The notes: generated from the letters alone by a model not told the origin. DNA of 64,000 bases from Stenotrophomonas rhizophila (GCF_020857975.1 NZ_JACWUO010000010.1:87857-151856), one strand, 5' to 3'. Counted from the stretch's first letter, positions 30,865-40,594 are shown. Made by a program: numbers and translations.

Positions 30865-32944
30865 CGCCATCTCCATCACGCTTGCGCCAGCGCCGCAGGG
30901 CGGCCAGCAGGCGCGCGAACCAGCCGCGACCGGGCGGCTGCGGCAACACCCCCGCGGGCCGGGCTGGCGGCACGATCGCTGCAGTCGCGTCGGCGGCGCC
31001 GTCGGCCGCCGCAACTCTGGGCGAATGCGCCGATGCAGGCGCCACAGCTGCGCCTTCAGGCAGGGAAGGCGCTGCGCTGCGCGCGCCGACTCGCGCCTGC
31101 GTGGATACCGCAGCGCTCGATCGGGTCAGGTCGCGGCCATCTCGGCCCTCGCGCGCGTTCGATGCAACACCATTGGATGCCGCTGCTGCAGACGACGATG
31201 GAGCCGCGGCTGTGGCGTGCGTGTCGCCCCGCCCCACCGCGCCGGCCTTGCCGCGGCCATCGGCACTGCCGGCCGCCGGCAGGGCCGAGCCGGACAGTGG
31301 CTGTGACGCAAAACTGCTGAAGCCGGGCGCAGCCGGACCCGCGGCTTTCTTCGCCATAGCGCCAGGCCCGGAAGCTGCCGGCGCGGCATCCGCAGGTCTC
31401 CCCCGTAATCCGGTCACGGGCGACGCCGGCAGCCCAGTAGTGGTTGCCGCCAAGCCGGCAGCAGGCACGCCGGGTTCGACTTCATGGCTGCGCTGCAACG
31501 TCTGTGCATCCAGCGCAGGGATCTTCTCCGGCGCGGCCCCCGGCGTGGCCGAAGCCGCGGCTGCCAGCGACGCCGGCGTAGCGGCATTGCCATCGCCCGC
31601 AGCGTTCGCGAGCGCGCCCGCCATTGCCGCAGCAGGCGGCGCAGGCGTCGACGCCACTGCGCCGCCTGCCGCCGCCGAATTACCTGGGCCGGCTTGCTGC
31701 TGGGTACGGGCAACCTCGTGCGCCGACGGCGTAGCACCGAACACACTGCCCTGCGCCGCGCCGGCAGGTGGGGGATACATGCCGTGGACGCTCAGCGTCA
31801 CCGGCGGCGGGTTCATCCCCATTCCGTCCAGATGATGCACGCTGATGATCGGCGTTGCCATCGGAGCCGAGGCGCCACCGGCCGCCGCTGGCGGCGCCTG
31901 TACCTGGATCGTCGGCATTGAAATCATCGGCGCCGGTGGCGGTGCCGCCGACGGTGCGTTGTAGGCCGAGTACAGCGCCTGGGCGCCGCTGCCGGCATGA
32001 CCGACGCCAGCGGCGATTGCGGTCCCGCCCAGCGCCATCACATGCCCGCTGAAACTGGAGCCACTACCTGCCCCGAAACGCGCGCCCAGCACCATGCTGG
32101 ACACCATCGCCGGAATCCGTACCAGCAGTGCCAACAGCACGATGGCCGCCACCAGCATGATCGCCAGGTTGGGCAGGGTCACATCGGCGGCCACGCCAGT
32201 ACTGTAATCCTCGAGGAACTGGTTGCCGATGCCGGCCAGCAACAGCATGACGAAGTACGACATGCCCACGGCCAACACATGCTTGTAATAGTTGATGGCC
32301 ACGCCCGATGTCCAGCGCGCACCACCGAAGCCGAGCAGGAACAGGCCTGCATAGCCGAGAACCCAGGTCATCAGCGTGATCAGCATCATGCTGACTGCGG
32401 CCAGCGCGATCAGCGCCATGATCACTGCGGCCATGGCCAGACCGACGATCTTGTCGGCCTCCTTCCATTCGTCGCTCTCGGATTGCTCGGCAACTGCGAA
32501 GAACAAGCGGTAGCCGCTGCGCAGCAGGCCCGACGGCTGCAGCTGACCACCGCCACCGCTGCCATCCTCGCCTAGCAACCGCATGCTCTCCAGGATCTGC
32601 TGGATCAGCACCCCGCCTTCGTTCAACAGCCACCAGAAGATGCCGGTCATCACGATGAAGCGCACCAGCTCGGCGAACAATTCGCCGAAATCGGCACGCC
32701 GGAACAGCATCATGCACATCGTCCAGGTCAGGCTGATCAGCGCCAGGCTCCAGAACAGCCGCTCGGCCGCTCCCGCCACCGTGCTTGCCCAGAGATCCTG
32801 TACGCCCTGGAACCTGTCCAGCAGATTGTCGACCGGATACAGCTCGACAGCGGCCTGTGCCGCCGAGGGCAGCAGCAGCAATGCCAGACACCAAAGTGCG
32901 GCGTACCCGTACACGGGCCTTGCGGGTGGGTCGAGCCTGATCAT
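30854..32944 (-). CDS. trbL: TrbL/VirB6-family membrane protein with long low-complexity tail
   Basis: A polytopic inner-membrane channel component of 696 residues. The N-terminal part (about 1-330) has a signal-like first segment, then LFWSLALISLTWTMCMMLF, IVMTGIFWWLLNEGG and more membrane helices typical of TrbL. The C-terminal half (about 340-690) is Ala/Pro/Gly-rich, without clear structure. VirB6 proteins form part of the inner-membrane complex of type IV secretion. The tail is longer than in plasmid TrbL. The start chosen is ATG 32944 (MIRLDPPARP). Confidence 0.85.
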   Translation of the reverse strand: MIRLDPPARPVYGYAALWCLALLLLPSAAQAAVELYPVDNLLDRFQGVQDLWASTVAGAAERLFWSLALISLTWTMCMMLFRRADFGELFAELVRFIVMTGIFWWLLNEGGVLIQQILESMRLLGEDGSGGGGQLQPSGLLRSGYRLFFAVAEQSESDEWKEADKIVGLAMAAVIMALIALAAVSMMLITLMTWVLGYAGLFLLGFGGARWTSGVAINYYKHVLAVGMSYFVMLLLAGIGNQFLEDYSTGVAADVTLPNLAIMLVAAIVLLALLVRIPAMVSSMVLGARFGAGSGSSFSGHVMALGGTAIAAGVGHAGSGAQALYSAYNAPSAAPPPAPMISMPTIQVQAPPAAAGGASAPMATPIISVHHLDGMGMNPPPVTLSVHGMYPPPAGAAQGSVFGATPSAHEVARTQQQAGPGNSAAAGGAVASTPAPPAAAMAGALANAAGDGNAATPASLAAAASATPGAAPEKIPALDAQTLQRSHEVEPGVPAAGLAATTTGLPASPVTGLRGRPADAAPAASGPGAMAKKAAGPAAPGFSSFASQPLSGSALPAAGSADGRGKAGAVGRGDTHATAAAPSSSAAAASNGVASNAREGRDGRDLTRSSAAVSTQARVGARSAAPSLPEGAAVAPASAHSPRVAAADGAADATAAIVPPARPAGVLPQPPGRGWFARLLAALRRWRKRDGDGDAG

Positions 32945-33047
32945 CACCGTCTCAGTATTCCTGTCTGCATGTCCCGGGCACCTGCCCGGGCGGTGCAAGC
33001 GCCTGCGGACCGGCAGGCCGGTCCGCAGGTGTCGCACCTACAACCCG

Positions 33048-33878
33048 TTACCAGTTGCCGATCGAGGCCTGTTCCAGGTTCGGAACCACCCGCAGCTTGC
33101 TCGCCGCCACCGACTCACGTGCGCCGCGCGCAGCCGCTTCCTGCTCACGCACGACCTGTGCGTTCTGGTCGGCCAGCATCAACGCACGCATCTGCATCAT
33201 CTCGCCAGTCTGCGCGGCGGCGAGCTGGTTTGAGAACGCCGCCTGCATGCGGGCACCCATATTGGCAGTCGATTTGGCGGTCAGCGCCTGCAGATTCGCG
33301 CTCTGCATTTGGAATTCGCGCGTCTGCGCATCCACCGCCTGCGCCTGCAGGCTGTTGCCATCCATCACCGTGGTGAAGCGCTGGTTGTCGTTGCCAACCA
33401 CCTGATCCAGCACCTTGCGGGTGTCCTGCATGTAGGCGGTGGCACTGCCCTGGCCGCCAAACGTAGCCGGACCCTGCAGGGTCGGGATGATCACTTCACC
33501 CTCGTCGATACCGCCGCAGTTCATTCCACCGTCCTCACCACCATCGGCAAAAGAACGCGGGATCGGCGGCTTGCCGCCACCTGGGCTGCAGTAGTAGTTG
33601 TTGACCTCGTTGTAGTTGTTGACCAGGCTGTTGTGTTCCTGGTTGAGCACGTCGTAGTAGTTCTGCTCCACGTAGTGGCCGTCGTCCTTGGTGCTCATGT
33701 AATCGAGGCGATCGATCACGTAGTGCATCTTGATCGCGGTGGCGGTGTTGGCGACCGCGCTGACGGTATTGGGGACCAGGTTGGCCAGGTCGAGTACCAG
33801 CTCACCGGCCTGCGCCGGGCTGGTGGCGGCCAGTGCCAGCGCGACGCCGGCGGACAGGGAAAGCAAACGTTGATTCAT
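33048..33878 (-). CDS. trbJ: TrbJ/VirB5-like pilus-associated protein
   Basis: A secreted protein of 276 residues with a signal peptide ending SPAQAG. It is alpha-helical and Gln/Asn-rich, with a long C-terminal coiled-coil-like stretch (AQTREFQMQSANLQALTAKS). Its position between trbI and trbL and its helical make-up fit TrbJ, the VirB5-type minor pilus component. The start is ATG 33878. Confidence 0.75.
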   Translation of the reverse strand: MNQRLLSLSAGVALALAATSPAQAGELVLDLANLVPNTVSAVANTATAIKMHYVIDRLDYMSTKDDGHYVEQNYYDVLNQEHNSLVNNYNEVNNYYCSPGGGKPPIPRSFADGGEDGGMNCGGIDEGEVIIPTLQGPATFGGQGSATAYMQDTRKVLDQVVGNDNQRFTTVMDGNSLQAQAVDAQTREFQMQSANLQALTAKSTANMGARMQAAFSNQLAAAQTGEMMQMRALMLADQNAQVVREQEAAARGARESVAASKLRVVPNLEQASIGNW

Positions 33879-33997
33879 GGGGATACCTCGATGTTGATGA
33901 TTCGCCCGGATGGGCGGGGCGATGGCGCGCAGCAGCGACGCCACCGGTTCGCGGGCTTGGCTGCACCGGCAGCCGCCACCGCGCTTTCACGACCGTC

Positions 33998-35293
33998 TCA
34001 GTACATGACCGGCGTGTACGGACGGTCGAAATCCAGGTCCTTGACCACCATCACGTTGAAGCGGAAGCCCGGCCGCACTTCCAGCGTCGGCGACACATTG
34101 AGGTTCCTCTGGAACAGCTGGATCATGGCCTGGCCCAGGGTCTGGCCGAGCGCCTCGCTCATCGCGCTGCCCGCGCTGGGACGGCCGTAACCGCCGCCGC
34201 TGTCGTCCTGGCTGAGCTCCACCCCGGCGATGACCGCCGACAGCAGGATCGCCTGGCCAAAGATGCGCATGAAGTGGCTGTTGACCTTGTCGCTGAAGCC
34301 GGAATACCCCGCCGCGTCGGTACCCGGCATCGCGCCGATGTCCATCGCCCGCCCGTCCGGGAACACCATCCGCTGCCAGGCCACCATCATCCGCCGCTGG
34401 CCATAGGCCACTTCGCTGTTGTAGGCGCCGACCAGGCGGGTGCCCTGCGGAATCACCTTGTGGCGGCCGGTGGCGGTGTCGTACACGTCCTGGCTGACCT
34501 GGCCGATGATCTGCCCGGGCAGGTCCGAGTTGACGCCCGAGATCAGCACTGCCGGAATCACGAAGCCGGCGCGCAGGGTGAACGGGGTACGCGGCATTTC
34601 CACCGCACTGCCCAGCCGCCAGCGATCACCGGCGCCGGCGTTGTCGAACTGGGCCAGGCTGTTGTCCGAGCGCGGCTGCTCGCCGCCCGGCCCGCCCTGC
34701 CCCGGCATGCCGCCGCCCATCGCGCGCAGCAGCTCGGCCTGCGATGCACCCTGCGGCGCGGTCGGTGCTCGTGACGGCGGCAGCCGGCCGCCTGCGGCAG
34801 CGGCAGCAGCACCAGGCGCCGGGGCACTGCGCTGCGGGGTGGCGGCCAGCACCCCGGTCTTGGCTGCCAGCGCCTGTTGCAGCTGCTGCAGGCGCAGCTG
34901 CTGCAGACGCTGCAGGTCCGGGTCGATCTCGGCGGTGGGCGGCAGCGGCGGGCCGTCGCCGGCATCGACGTGGACGACCGGTACCGCCAGCGGCGGCGGC
35001 GATGGTTCGGCAGCGGCCACTTCGGCGACGATGCCGTTGCCGGTATCCAGGCCGTTGTCGCCGACCACCTGCTGCGCCATCGCCATGGCGCTGGGGCCGC
35101 CGCTGCCCTTGGACGCGGCCGCAGCGGCGCGTTCGTCGTTGCCGCGACCGCTGATCACCACCACCATGATCACGACGAACACCAGCAGCACGCCGCCGAT
35201 CAGGTACAACGGCATGTTGTTGACCCGGCGGACACCGGGGCGGGCCCTACTGGCGGTATCGGCGCCGGGCGGCGACGGGGAGTGGGTAGGCAT
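33998..35293 (-). CDS. trbI: TrbI/VirB10-family channel protein
   Basis: A protein of 431 residues that spans the envelope. One membrane helix (about 27-48, LYLIGGVLLVFVVIMVVV) is followed by a Pro/Gln-rich periplasmic region (60-210) and the conserved C-terminal VirB10 domain (from about 230, TPFTLRAGFVIPAVLISGVNS to the end). VirB10 forms the outer-membrane pore and senses energy from the cytoplasmic ATPases. It is four bases from trbH. Confidence 0.92.
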   Translation of the reverse strand: MPTHSPSPPGADTASRARPGVRRVNNMPLYLIGGVLLVFVVIMVVVISGRGNDERAAAAASKGSGGPSAMAMAQQVVGDNGLDTGNGIVAEVAAAEPSPPPLAVPVVHVDAGDGPPLPPTAEIDPDLQRLQQLRLQQLQQALAAKTGVLAATPQRSAPAPGAAAAAAGGRLPPSRAPTAPQGASQAELLRAMGGGMPGQGGPGGEQPRSDNSLAQFDNAGAGDRWRLGSAVEMPRTPFTLRAGFVIPAVLISGVNSDLPGQIIGQVSQDVYDTATGRHKVIPQGTRLVGAYNSEVAYGQRRMMVAWQRMVFPDGRAMDIGAMPGTDAAGYSGFSDKVNSHFMRIFGQAILLSAVIAGVELSQDDSGGGYGRPSAGSAMSEALGQTLGQAMIQLFQRNLNVSPTLEVRPGFRFNVMVVKDLDFDRPYTPVMY

Positions 35294-35296
35294 CGT

Positions 35297-35746
35297 TTAC
35301 TCCTTGTGCGACCAGGCGCCGGCCGGCTGCATCCGGCCATTGCCCGCGGCCATGTAGGCGCGCGACATGCTGCGCGTGCCAATCTGCAAGGTCAGCCGGT
35401 ACACGCCGGCGTCGACCGGTTCGAATACGTAGTCCAGGGTCGGGCCGGCGGGCGCCGGCTGCGGCTTGCCACGCGATGCGCTGGCTTCCTGTACGGCATA
35501 GCCTTGGCGCCGCAGGGTGTCGACCAGCGCTACCCCGAACCCGTCCCTGGCCGGACGCGCCAACGTCCAGTAGGTGGCGCCCGGTGGATAGCGGCCCTGC
35601 AGCAACTGCACGGCGTCGGCAGCAACGCTGCCCACGCCATCGGGCACGCTGGCCGCGCTGGCCGTGCCGGGCACGCGCGGGGTGACCGCACAGGCCGACA
35701 GCAACCCGCCGACCAGCAGCACGCACAAGTGGGTGGTCGCGCGCAT
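35297..35746 (-). CDS. trbH: TrbH-like lipoprotein (VirB7 role)
   Basis: A lipoprotein of 149 residues. The signal ends in lipobox LLSAC. The remainder is small, with beta-strand character (TLDYVFEPVDAGVYRLTLQIG). Its place between trbG and trbI in the RP4-like order makes it TrbH, the lipoprotein that anchors the VirB9-VirB10 core in the outer membrane. The ATG at 35746 is two bases after the trbG stop; an overlapping TTG at 35752 is the alternative. Confidence 0.8.
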   Translation of the reverse strand: MRATTHLCVLLVGGLLSACAVTPRVPGTASAASVPDGVGSVAADAVQLLQGRYPPGATYWTLARPARDGFGVALVDTLRRQGYAVQEASASRGKPQPAPAGPTLDYVFEPVDAGVYRLTLQIGTRSMSRAYMAAGNGRMQPAGAWSHKE

Positions 35747-35748
35747 GC

Positions 35749-36639
35749 TCAACGCCCCCGCCGGATGGTGATCTTGGTCTGGCCGCGGCCGACCCCGGTG
35801 ACCAGGATGGCGTGGTCAAGCACGGTGTCGACGATGTAGCGGTTGCCCTGCAGTCGGTAGTTGACCAGGGTGGTTTCGTCCTTGCCGCGCGGCGAACCGT
35901 TGGCACGGATCGCCAGCAGGGTCGGCGCTTCGGTCTGGGCCATTTCGCGCGGCATCTCGATGATGGTCTTGGTGCCGTCGTTGTAGACCCGCGACGGCTT
36001 CCATGGCGCGCTGCCGCTCAAGCTGTAGTTGAAGTCCAGGTTGCCCAGGTACTCACCGGTGGCCGGAATGGTGCGCGCCTGGCGCTCCTGGGTCTGCACC
36101 TGCTTGAGCGCGGCCCAGCGGGCGGCCACTTCATCGCCATAGATGAAGCCGACCCGCGGCAGGAACTCGCTGCGGTGCGAGCGCAGGTTGAGGTGATAGG
36201 TGCGCCGGTTGGTGGTGACCACCAACGAGGTATCCAGGCCCACGTCCAGCGGCTTGATGATCAGGTGCTGCAGTGCATTGGGGCCGGCGCCGGTCAGCGC
36301 CGGCTCCACCAGCCAGCGCACCGAGTCGCCCAGGTGCACCGAGTTGACCACTTCGCCCGGCTGCAGTTCGACGTCGCAGACCTGCATCACCGCGCATACC
36401 ACGGTCGGCTGGCCGGCCCCGAACAGGAAGCGGATCGCGCCATCGGCCGAGGGCACCGGTTCGGCGCGGCTGGCCGGGTTGCTCTGCCACTTTTTGGCCA
36501 ATGCCACTGCGGCGCGAGCCTGCTGGGACAGCGGCGGTTCCGGCGCGTCCAGCAGCTGCTGCAGGGCGGTCGGCTCGGCGGCCAGGAGGGGGGCGCCGGG
36601 CAACAGGGCCAGCGCGATCAACAGGGGAAGAAGTTTCAT
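35749..36639 (-). CDS. trbG: TrbG/VirB9-family core-complex protein
   Basis: A periplasmic protein of 296 residues with a signal peptide ending APLLAA. The N-terminal VirB9 domain includes VVCAVMQVCDVELQPGE, and the C-terminal domain has VYNDGTKTIIEMP and NYRLQGNRYIVDTVLDHAIL. It forms the outer-membrane core complex with TrbH and TrbI. The gene lies 11 bases after trbF. Confidence 0.93.
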   Translation of the reverse strand: MKLLPLLIALALLPGAPLLAAEPTALQQLLDAPEPPLSQQARAAVALAKKWQSNPASRAEPVPSADGAIRFLFGAGQPTVVCAVMQVCDVELQPGEVVNSVHLGDSVRWLVEPALTGAGPNALQHLIIKPLDVGLDTSLVVTTNRRTYHLNLRSHRSEFLPRVGFIYGDEVAARWAALKQVQTQERQARTIPATGEYLGNLDFNYSLSGSAPWKPSRVYNDGTKTIIEMPREMAQTEAPTLLAIRANGSPRGKDETTLVNYRLQGNRYIVDTVLDHAILVTGVGRGQTKITIRRGR

Positions 36640-36649
36640 ATCAGTTCAC

Positions 36650-37354
36650 TCAGATCTGCTTGGACCACGAGAAGTCGGTGATGAAAATGCCCAGCGGGTT
36701 GTCGCGCAGCTGCTGTTCGCTGGCATCGGAGGGCTGGTTGGTGAGCTTTACGTTGACCACCGCGCGCATCCGGGTCGGACCGGAGATCAGCTTGCCGCTG
36801 CGGTCGTACACGCTCTCGACCCAGTCGACCTGCCACGAGTCGCCGCTCTGCGGCAGGATCGCGTCGATCTGCACGCTGACCGTTTCGGTGGCCGCGCGCT
36901 TGAACGGGTTGACGTTGCCGGCACCGTTGAACCAGTCATTGGTCTTCTGCGCGGCGGCCGCGTCGGTGTCCAGCAACGCGTAGGCGCGCAGAATGGCCTT
37001 GCGTTGCAGCGCGGCGTCCGGGGTGACCGTGCGCAGGTCGCTGATGAAGCCGGCCAGCGCCGAGCGCACCACGCGCGGATCGGCGTCGCTGGCGTGGTCG
37101 GCCACGTTCACCGCCAGCGGTTGGCCGAGCTTGTCCACTTCGACCACGTACGGCACCCACTTGGACTGGCTGCCGATATGGATCAGCCCTCCCACGCAGG
37201 CCAGCACGATCAGCAGCGCGATCAGGCCAACCATCTGCCAGATCCGCCGCGAGGCGGCAAGCGCACCGACGTGCGCGTTCCAGGCGCGGCGCGAGGCCAG
37301 GTAGGGATTGGCTGCGGCGTTGGGATCGGGCGCCGGGCTGGAGTTCTGTGTCAT
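36650..37354 (-). CDS. trbF: TrbF/VirB8-family inner-membrane protein
   Basis: A protein of 234 residues. A single membrane helix (about 42-62, VGLIALLIVLACVGGLIHI) is followed by the NTF2-like periplasmic domain of VirB8 (KWVPYVVEVDKLGQ to the end). VirB8 proteins nucleate the inner-membrane assembly. The ATG overlaps the trbE stop in ATGA, so it is coupled to trbE. Confidence 0.92.
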   Translation of the reverse strand: MTQNSSPAPDPNAAANPYLASRRAWNAHVGALAASRRIWQMVGLIALLIVLACVGGLIHIGSQSKWVPYVVEVDKLGQPLAVNVADHASDADPRVVRSALAGFISDLRTVTPDAALQRKAILRAYALLDTDAAAAQKTNDWFNGAGNVNPFKRAATETVSVQIDAILPQSGDSWQVDWVESVYDRSGKLISGPTRMRAVVNVKLTNQPSDASEQQLRDNPLGIFITDFSWSKQI

Positions 37355-39888
37355 CGTTGCATTCCATAGTCGTGGAGGCTGAAGCCCTTGAGCTGCGCCC
37401 ATTCGTGCACCCAGGCATCGCCGTGGCGCTGGCGCAGGGCCTTGATCACCGCGATCGATTCCCGGTCGCTGCTGCCGATGAAGGCCAGCGCGACCGGGCC
37501 CAGAGCGAGGTCGTACAGACGCCGGCCCAGTTCGGAAACGTAGTAGTAGTGGCGCTTGGGCACCGCGCTGGCGAGGATCTCGATCTGCCGCGGGTTCAGG
37601 CCCATGCGCCGGTACAACGCCGACGCCTCCTCGTCGCGCGCATGCACGTTGGGCAGGAAGATCTTGGTCGCGGTCGATTCCAGGATTACATCGAGGATGC
37701 CGGAGTTGACCGCATCGCTCAGGCTCTGGGTGGCCATCAGCACCAGGCAGTTGCTCTTGCGCAGCACCTTGAGCCACTCGCGGATCTTGGCCTGGAACAC
37801 CGGGTGGCCGAGCATCAGCCAGGCCTCGTCGAGGATGATCGCGGTGGGCTGGCCGTGTAGCGAACGTTCGATGCGACGGAACAGGTACAGCAGCACCGGC
37901 AGCGCGAAGCGCTCGCCCATGTTGAGCAGCTCCTCGATCTCGAACACGGTGAAGCTCGACAGTGCCAGCGCATCCTCTTCGGCGTCCAGCAGATGGCCCA
38001 TGGTGCCTTCGCCGGTGTACTGCTCCAGCGCTTCGCGCACCTCGCGGTCCTGGATGGTCAGGCAGAACTCGCTCAGGGTGCGCGCACCGCTATCGTTCAT
38101 GCTGTTGAGCGCATTGCCGATCTCGTTGCGCTGCGCGGCGCTGCTCTGCAAGCCATTCAACGCCAGCATGGTGTCGATCCACTCCAATGCCCAGGCGCGG
38201 TCGGCCTTGGTCTGCAGGAACTGCAGCGGGCAGAACGCCAAGCAGCCCTCGTCGTCACCGATGTTGTAGTGGTCGCCGCCGCAGGCCGCGGCCAGCGCGA
38301 ACATCGACATGCCCTTGTCGAAGCAGTACAGCGACATGCCTGGGTAGCGCCGCAGCTGCGCGGCGATCAGCCCCAGATGGGTCGACTTGCCGGCACCGAT
38401 CGGCCCGAAGATGAAGCTGTGGCCAACATCGCGCACGTGCAGGTTGAGCCGGAACGGGGTGGCGCCCTGGGTCACGCAGCTCATCAGCGCCGGCGAATTG
38501 GCCGGGTACATCGGGCACGGCGCGTGGTTCTCGCCCGGCCAGATGGTACTGGTGGGCAACAGGTCGGCCAGGTTCATGGTATTGAGCAGCGGCCGGCGGA
38601 CGTTCTCCACGCCATGCCCGGGCACGCTGCCGAGGAACGCATCCATGGTGTTGATGGTTTCGATGCGGGCCACGAAACCCAGCGCGTTGATGACCTTCTC
38701 GACCTGGCGCGCGGACTGCTCCAGGCGCTCGCGGTCTTCGTCCATCAACACCACCACGCTGGTGTAGTAGCCCTGCGCGACCATGCCGCTGTTGACCTCG
38801 GCGATCGCCGCCTCGGCGTCGGCGACCATCATCAGCGCGTCCTGGTCGACGGTGCCATTGTTGGTATTGAACACCTGCGAAAAGAAGCCGCGGACCTTCT
38901 GCCGCCACTTCTTGCGGTAGCTTTCCAGGTGCTTCACCGCCTCGTGCGGGTCCATGAAGATGAAGCGGTTGGACCAGCGGTACTGGCACTGCAGTTCGGC
39001 CAGCGCGCCGAGCATGCCCGGGCTGGACTCCATCGGGAAGCCTTCGATCGACACCACCTGGATGAAGTGGCGGCCGAGTTTGGGCACCACCCCGGTCCAC
39101 AGTTCCTGGCCGCCGATCAGCGCGTCCAGGTAGATCGGCAGGTCCGGCAGGCGCAGCGGCTGGTCGATCCCGGTCACGCAGCTGTGCAGCCAGCGTAGGA
39201 AGTCGTCGTGGGTGATCTTCCTGCCGGTCTCGTCGGTGCTGACCACCGCCTTCAGCCGGCGCAGCTGCACCGCCGAGGACAGCCGCGATTCCAGCGAAGT
39301 GCATTCGCGGCGGAAGTACTCCAGCAGGCGCTCGGTGGTTTCCTTGCTGCCGGCCACCACGTTGTCGTCGTCGAACATCAGCTCGACGAACTTGCGCTGG
39401 GCCAGGGTCGGGGCGAAGTAGGTCACGGTCAGCACGAAGTAGCCTTCGTACATCACGCCAAGCCCTTCGAACAGGCGGCGGCGCTCTTCATCGATGGCCG
39501 CGCTGACCGGGTCCGGGAAATGCGAGGCGGCCTCGCTGGTATAGCCGGGCGCCTGCTGGCGCACCGCGTCGACATGGATCATCCAGCCGCTGCCCAGCCG
39601 CGAGAACGCCTGATTCAGGCGCTGCGAGAGCGCCTCGCGCTGCTGGTCGGTGCTGCTGGCGATGTCTTCGCCACGATACAGCCAGGCCGCGCACAGCGCA
39701 CCGCTCTTGCAGATGATCACGCCGTCTTCGACCACGGCGGCGTGGTTGAGCAGGTCGGCCAGGCCGGCCGCGCCCGAGCGATGCCGCGACAGCCGGTCGG
39801 CCGCCTGCGCGCGCTGCGCCTGCAGGAACAGCAGCAGCACCAGCAGGCCGCCGAGGATGGCCAGCGCCGTGGTCAGCATGACGATCAT
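37351..39888 (-). CDS. trbE: TrbE/VirB4-family secretion ATPase
   Basis: A large cytoplasmic-face ATPase of 845 residues. The N-terminal membrane segment (about 1-25) suggests anchoring. The middle has the CagE/TrbE/VirB family domain, and the C-terminal P-loop domain has Walker A GPIGAGKST and Walker B AIILDEAWLM. It energises pilus assembly and substrate transport. The ATG at 39888 overlaps the trbD stop (ATGA). Confidence 0.95.
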   Translation of the reverse strand: MIVMLTTALAILGGLLVLLLFLQAQRAQAADRLSRHRSGAAGLADLLNHAAVVEDGVIICKSGALCAAWLYRGEDIASSTDQQREALSQRLNQAFSRLGSGWMIHVDAVRQQAPGYTSEAASHFPDPVSAAIDEERRRLFEGLGVMYEGYFVLTVTYFAPTLAQRKFVELMFDDDNVVAGSKETTERLLEYFRRECTSLESRLSSAVQLRRLKAVVSTDETGRKITHDDFLRWLHSCVTGIDQPLRLPDLPIYLDALIGGQELWTGVVPKLGRHFIQVVSIEGFPMESSPGMLGALAELQCQYRWSNRFIFMDPHEAVKHLESYRKKWRQKVRGFFSQVFNTNNGTVDQDALMMVADAEAAIAEVNSGMVAQGYYTSVVVLMDEDRERLEQSARQVEKVINALGFVARIETINTMDAFLGSVPGHGVENVRRPLLNTMNLADLLPTSTIWPGENHAPCPMYPANSPALMSCVTQGATPFRLNLHVRDVGHSFIFGPIGAGKSTHLGLIAAQLRRYPGMSLYCFDKGMSMFALAAACGGDHYNIGDDEGCLAFCPLQFLQTKADRAWALEWIDTMLALNGLQSSAAQRNEIGNALNSMNDSGARTLSEFCLTIQDREVREALEQYTGEGTMGHLLDAEEDALALSSFTVFEIEELLNMGERFALPVLLYLFRRIERSLHGQPTAIILDEAWLMLGHPVFQAKIREWLKVLRKSNCLVLMATQSLSDAVNSGILDVILESTATKIFLPNVHARDEEASALYRRMGLNPRQIEILASAVPKRHYYYVSELGRRLYDLALGPVALAFIGSSDRESIAVIKALRQRHGDAWVHEWAQLKGFSLHDYGMQR

Positions 39889-40196
39889 GTGTATTGCTTG
39901 CCCTGTGCAGGAGTATTGATACGGAAGGGGGTGGAACGCGGCGCGTAGTACGCCTGGTAGCGGCGATTGCGCAGGTAGGTGTAACGCATGCGTGGATCGG
40001 ACTTGGCCATCAGGCGCAGCAGGAACAGGGCGACGAACCACAGCGCAACCCCCACCACCGCGGCATACAGGGACATCGCGCTGAAGATCAGCACCACCGC
40101 CAGCAGGCCGGACATCATCACCAGCTCGCGATCGCCGCCCATGAACAGGTTGTGGCGATTACCGGCGCGGCGGATCGGGATGCGGCGCAGGGCCAT
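39885..40196 (-). CDS. trbD: TrbD/VirB3-family membrane protein
   Basis: A small protein of 103 residues. After a basic N-terminus there are two adjacent membrane helices (LVMMSGLLAVVLIFSAMSL and VVGVALWFVALFLL), then a polar tail with YLRNRRYQAYY. This is the VirB3 pattern. The start ATG 40196 lies just after the trbC stop; a TTG at 40205 is the alternative. Confidence 0.88.
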   Translation of the reverse strand: MALRRIPIRRAGNRHNLFMGGDRELVMMSGLLAVVLIFSAMSLYAAVVGVALWFVALFLLRLMAKSDPRMRYTYLRNRRYQAYYAPRSTPFRINTPAQGKQYT

Positions 40197-40198
40197 GC

Positions 40199-40585
40199 TC
40201 AGCAAAGACCTTGATGCATGAGCGAGGCGGCGACACTGGATCCCGCTTCGACAACGGCGGCGCTCTTGCCAAACATTTTTTCCATGATGGCCGCTGCACT
40301 GACGATCAGACCGATCACCAGGATCAAGAAGACCATTGAGCGCATGAAGCCATTCATGTCACCACCGAAAATCAACATCGCCCCGGCCGCGACGACACCG
40401 ATGACCGATATGGTAAAAGCCACCGGGCCCGTGATGGATTCCCTGAGTATGTTCAAGCCATTCTCATAGGGCATATCGGAGGAGCTACTGGCAAACGCAT
40501 CCATTGGCAGTACCAGCGCTGCCATCAGGAGCACCGCCATCACCAGCCACGCACGGTTATTCGAAATCACAGACGCAATGTTCAT
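40199..40585 (-). CDS. trbC: TrbC/VirB2-family pilin precursor, probably cyclised
   Basis: A pilin precursor of 128 residues. The signal peptide ends near PMDAFA. The mature part starts near SSSSDMPYENGLN and has two membrane helices around IFGGDMNGFMRS. It aligns by eye with RP4 TrbC, whose mature ring of 78 residues ends in FGRG and is cut before AEIA. Here the same place reads FGKS followed by AAVV, which predicts a ring of about 76 residues. This is an inference from family knowledge. The next gene is trbB, ten bases upstream. Confidence 0.9.
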   Translation of the reverse strand: MNIASVISNNRAWLVMAVLLMAALVLPMDAFASSSSDMPYENGLNILRESITGPVAFTISVIGVVAAGAMLIFGGDMNGFMRSMVFLILVIGLIVSAAAIMEKMFGKSAAVVEAGSSVAASLMHQGLC

Positions 40586-40594
40586 TACAGCTCC

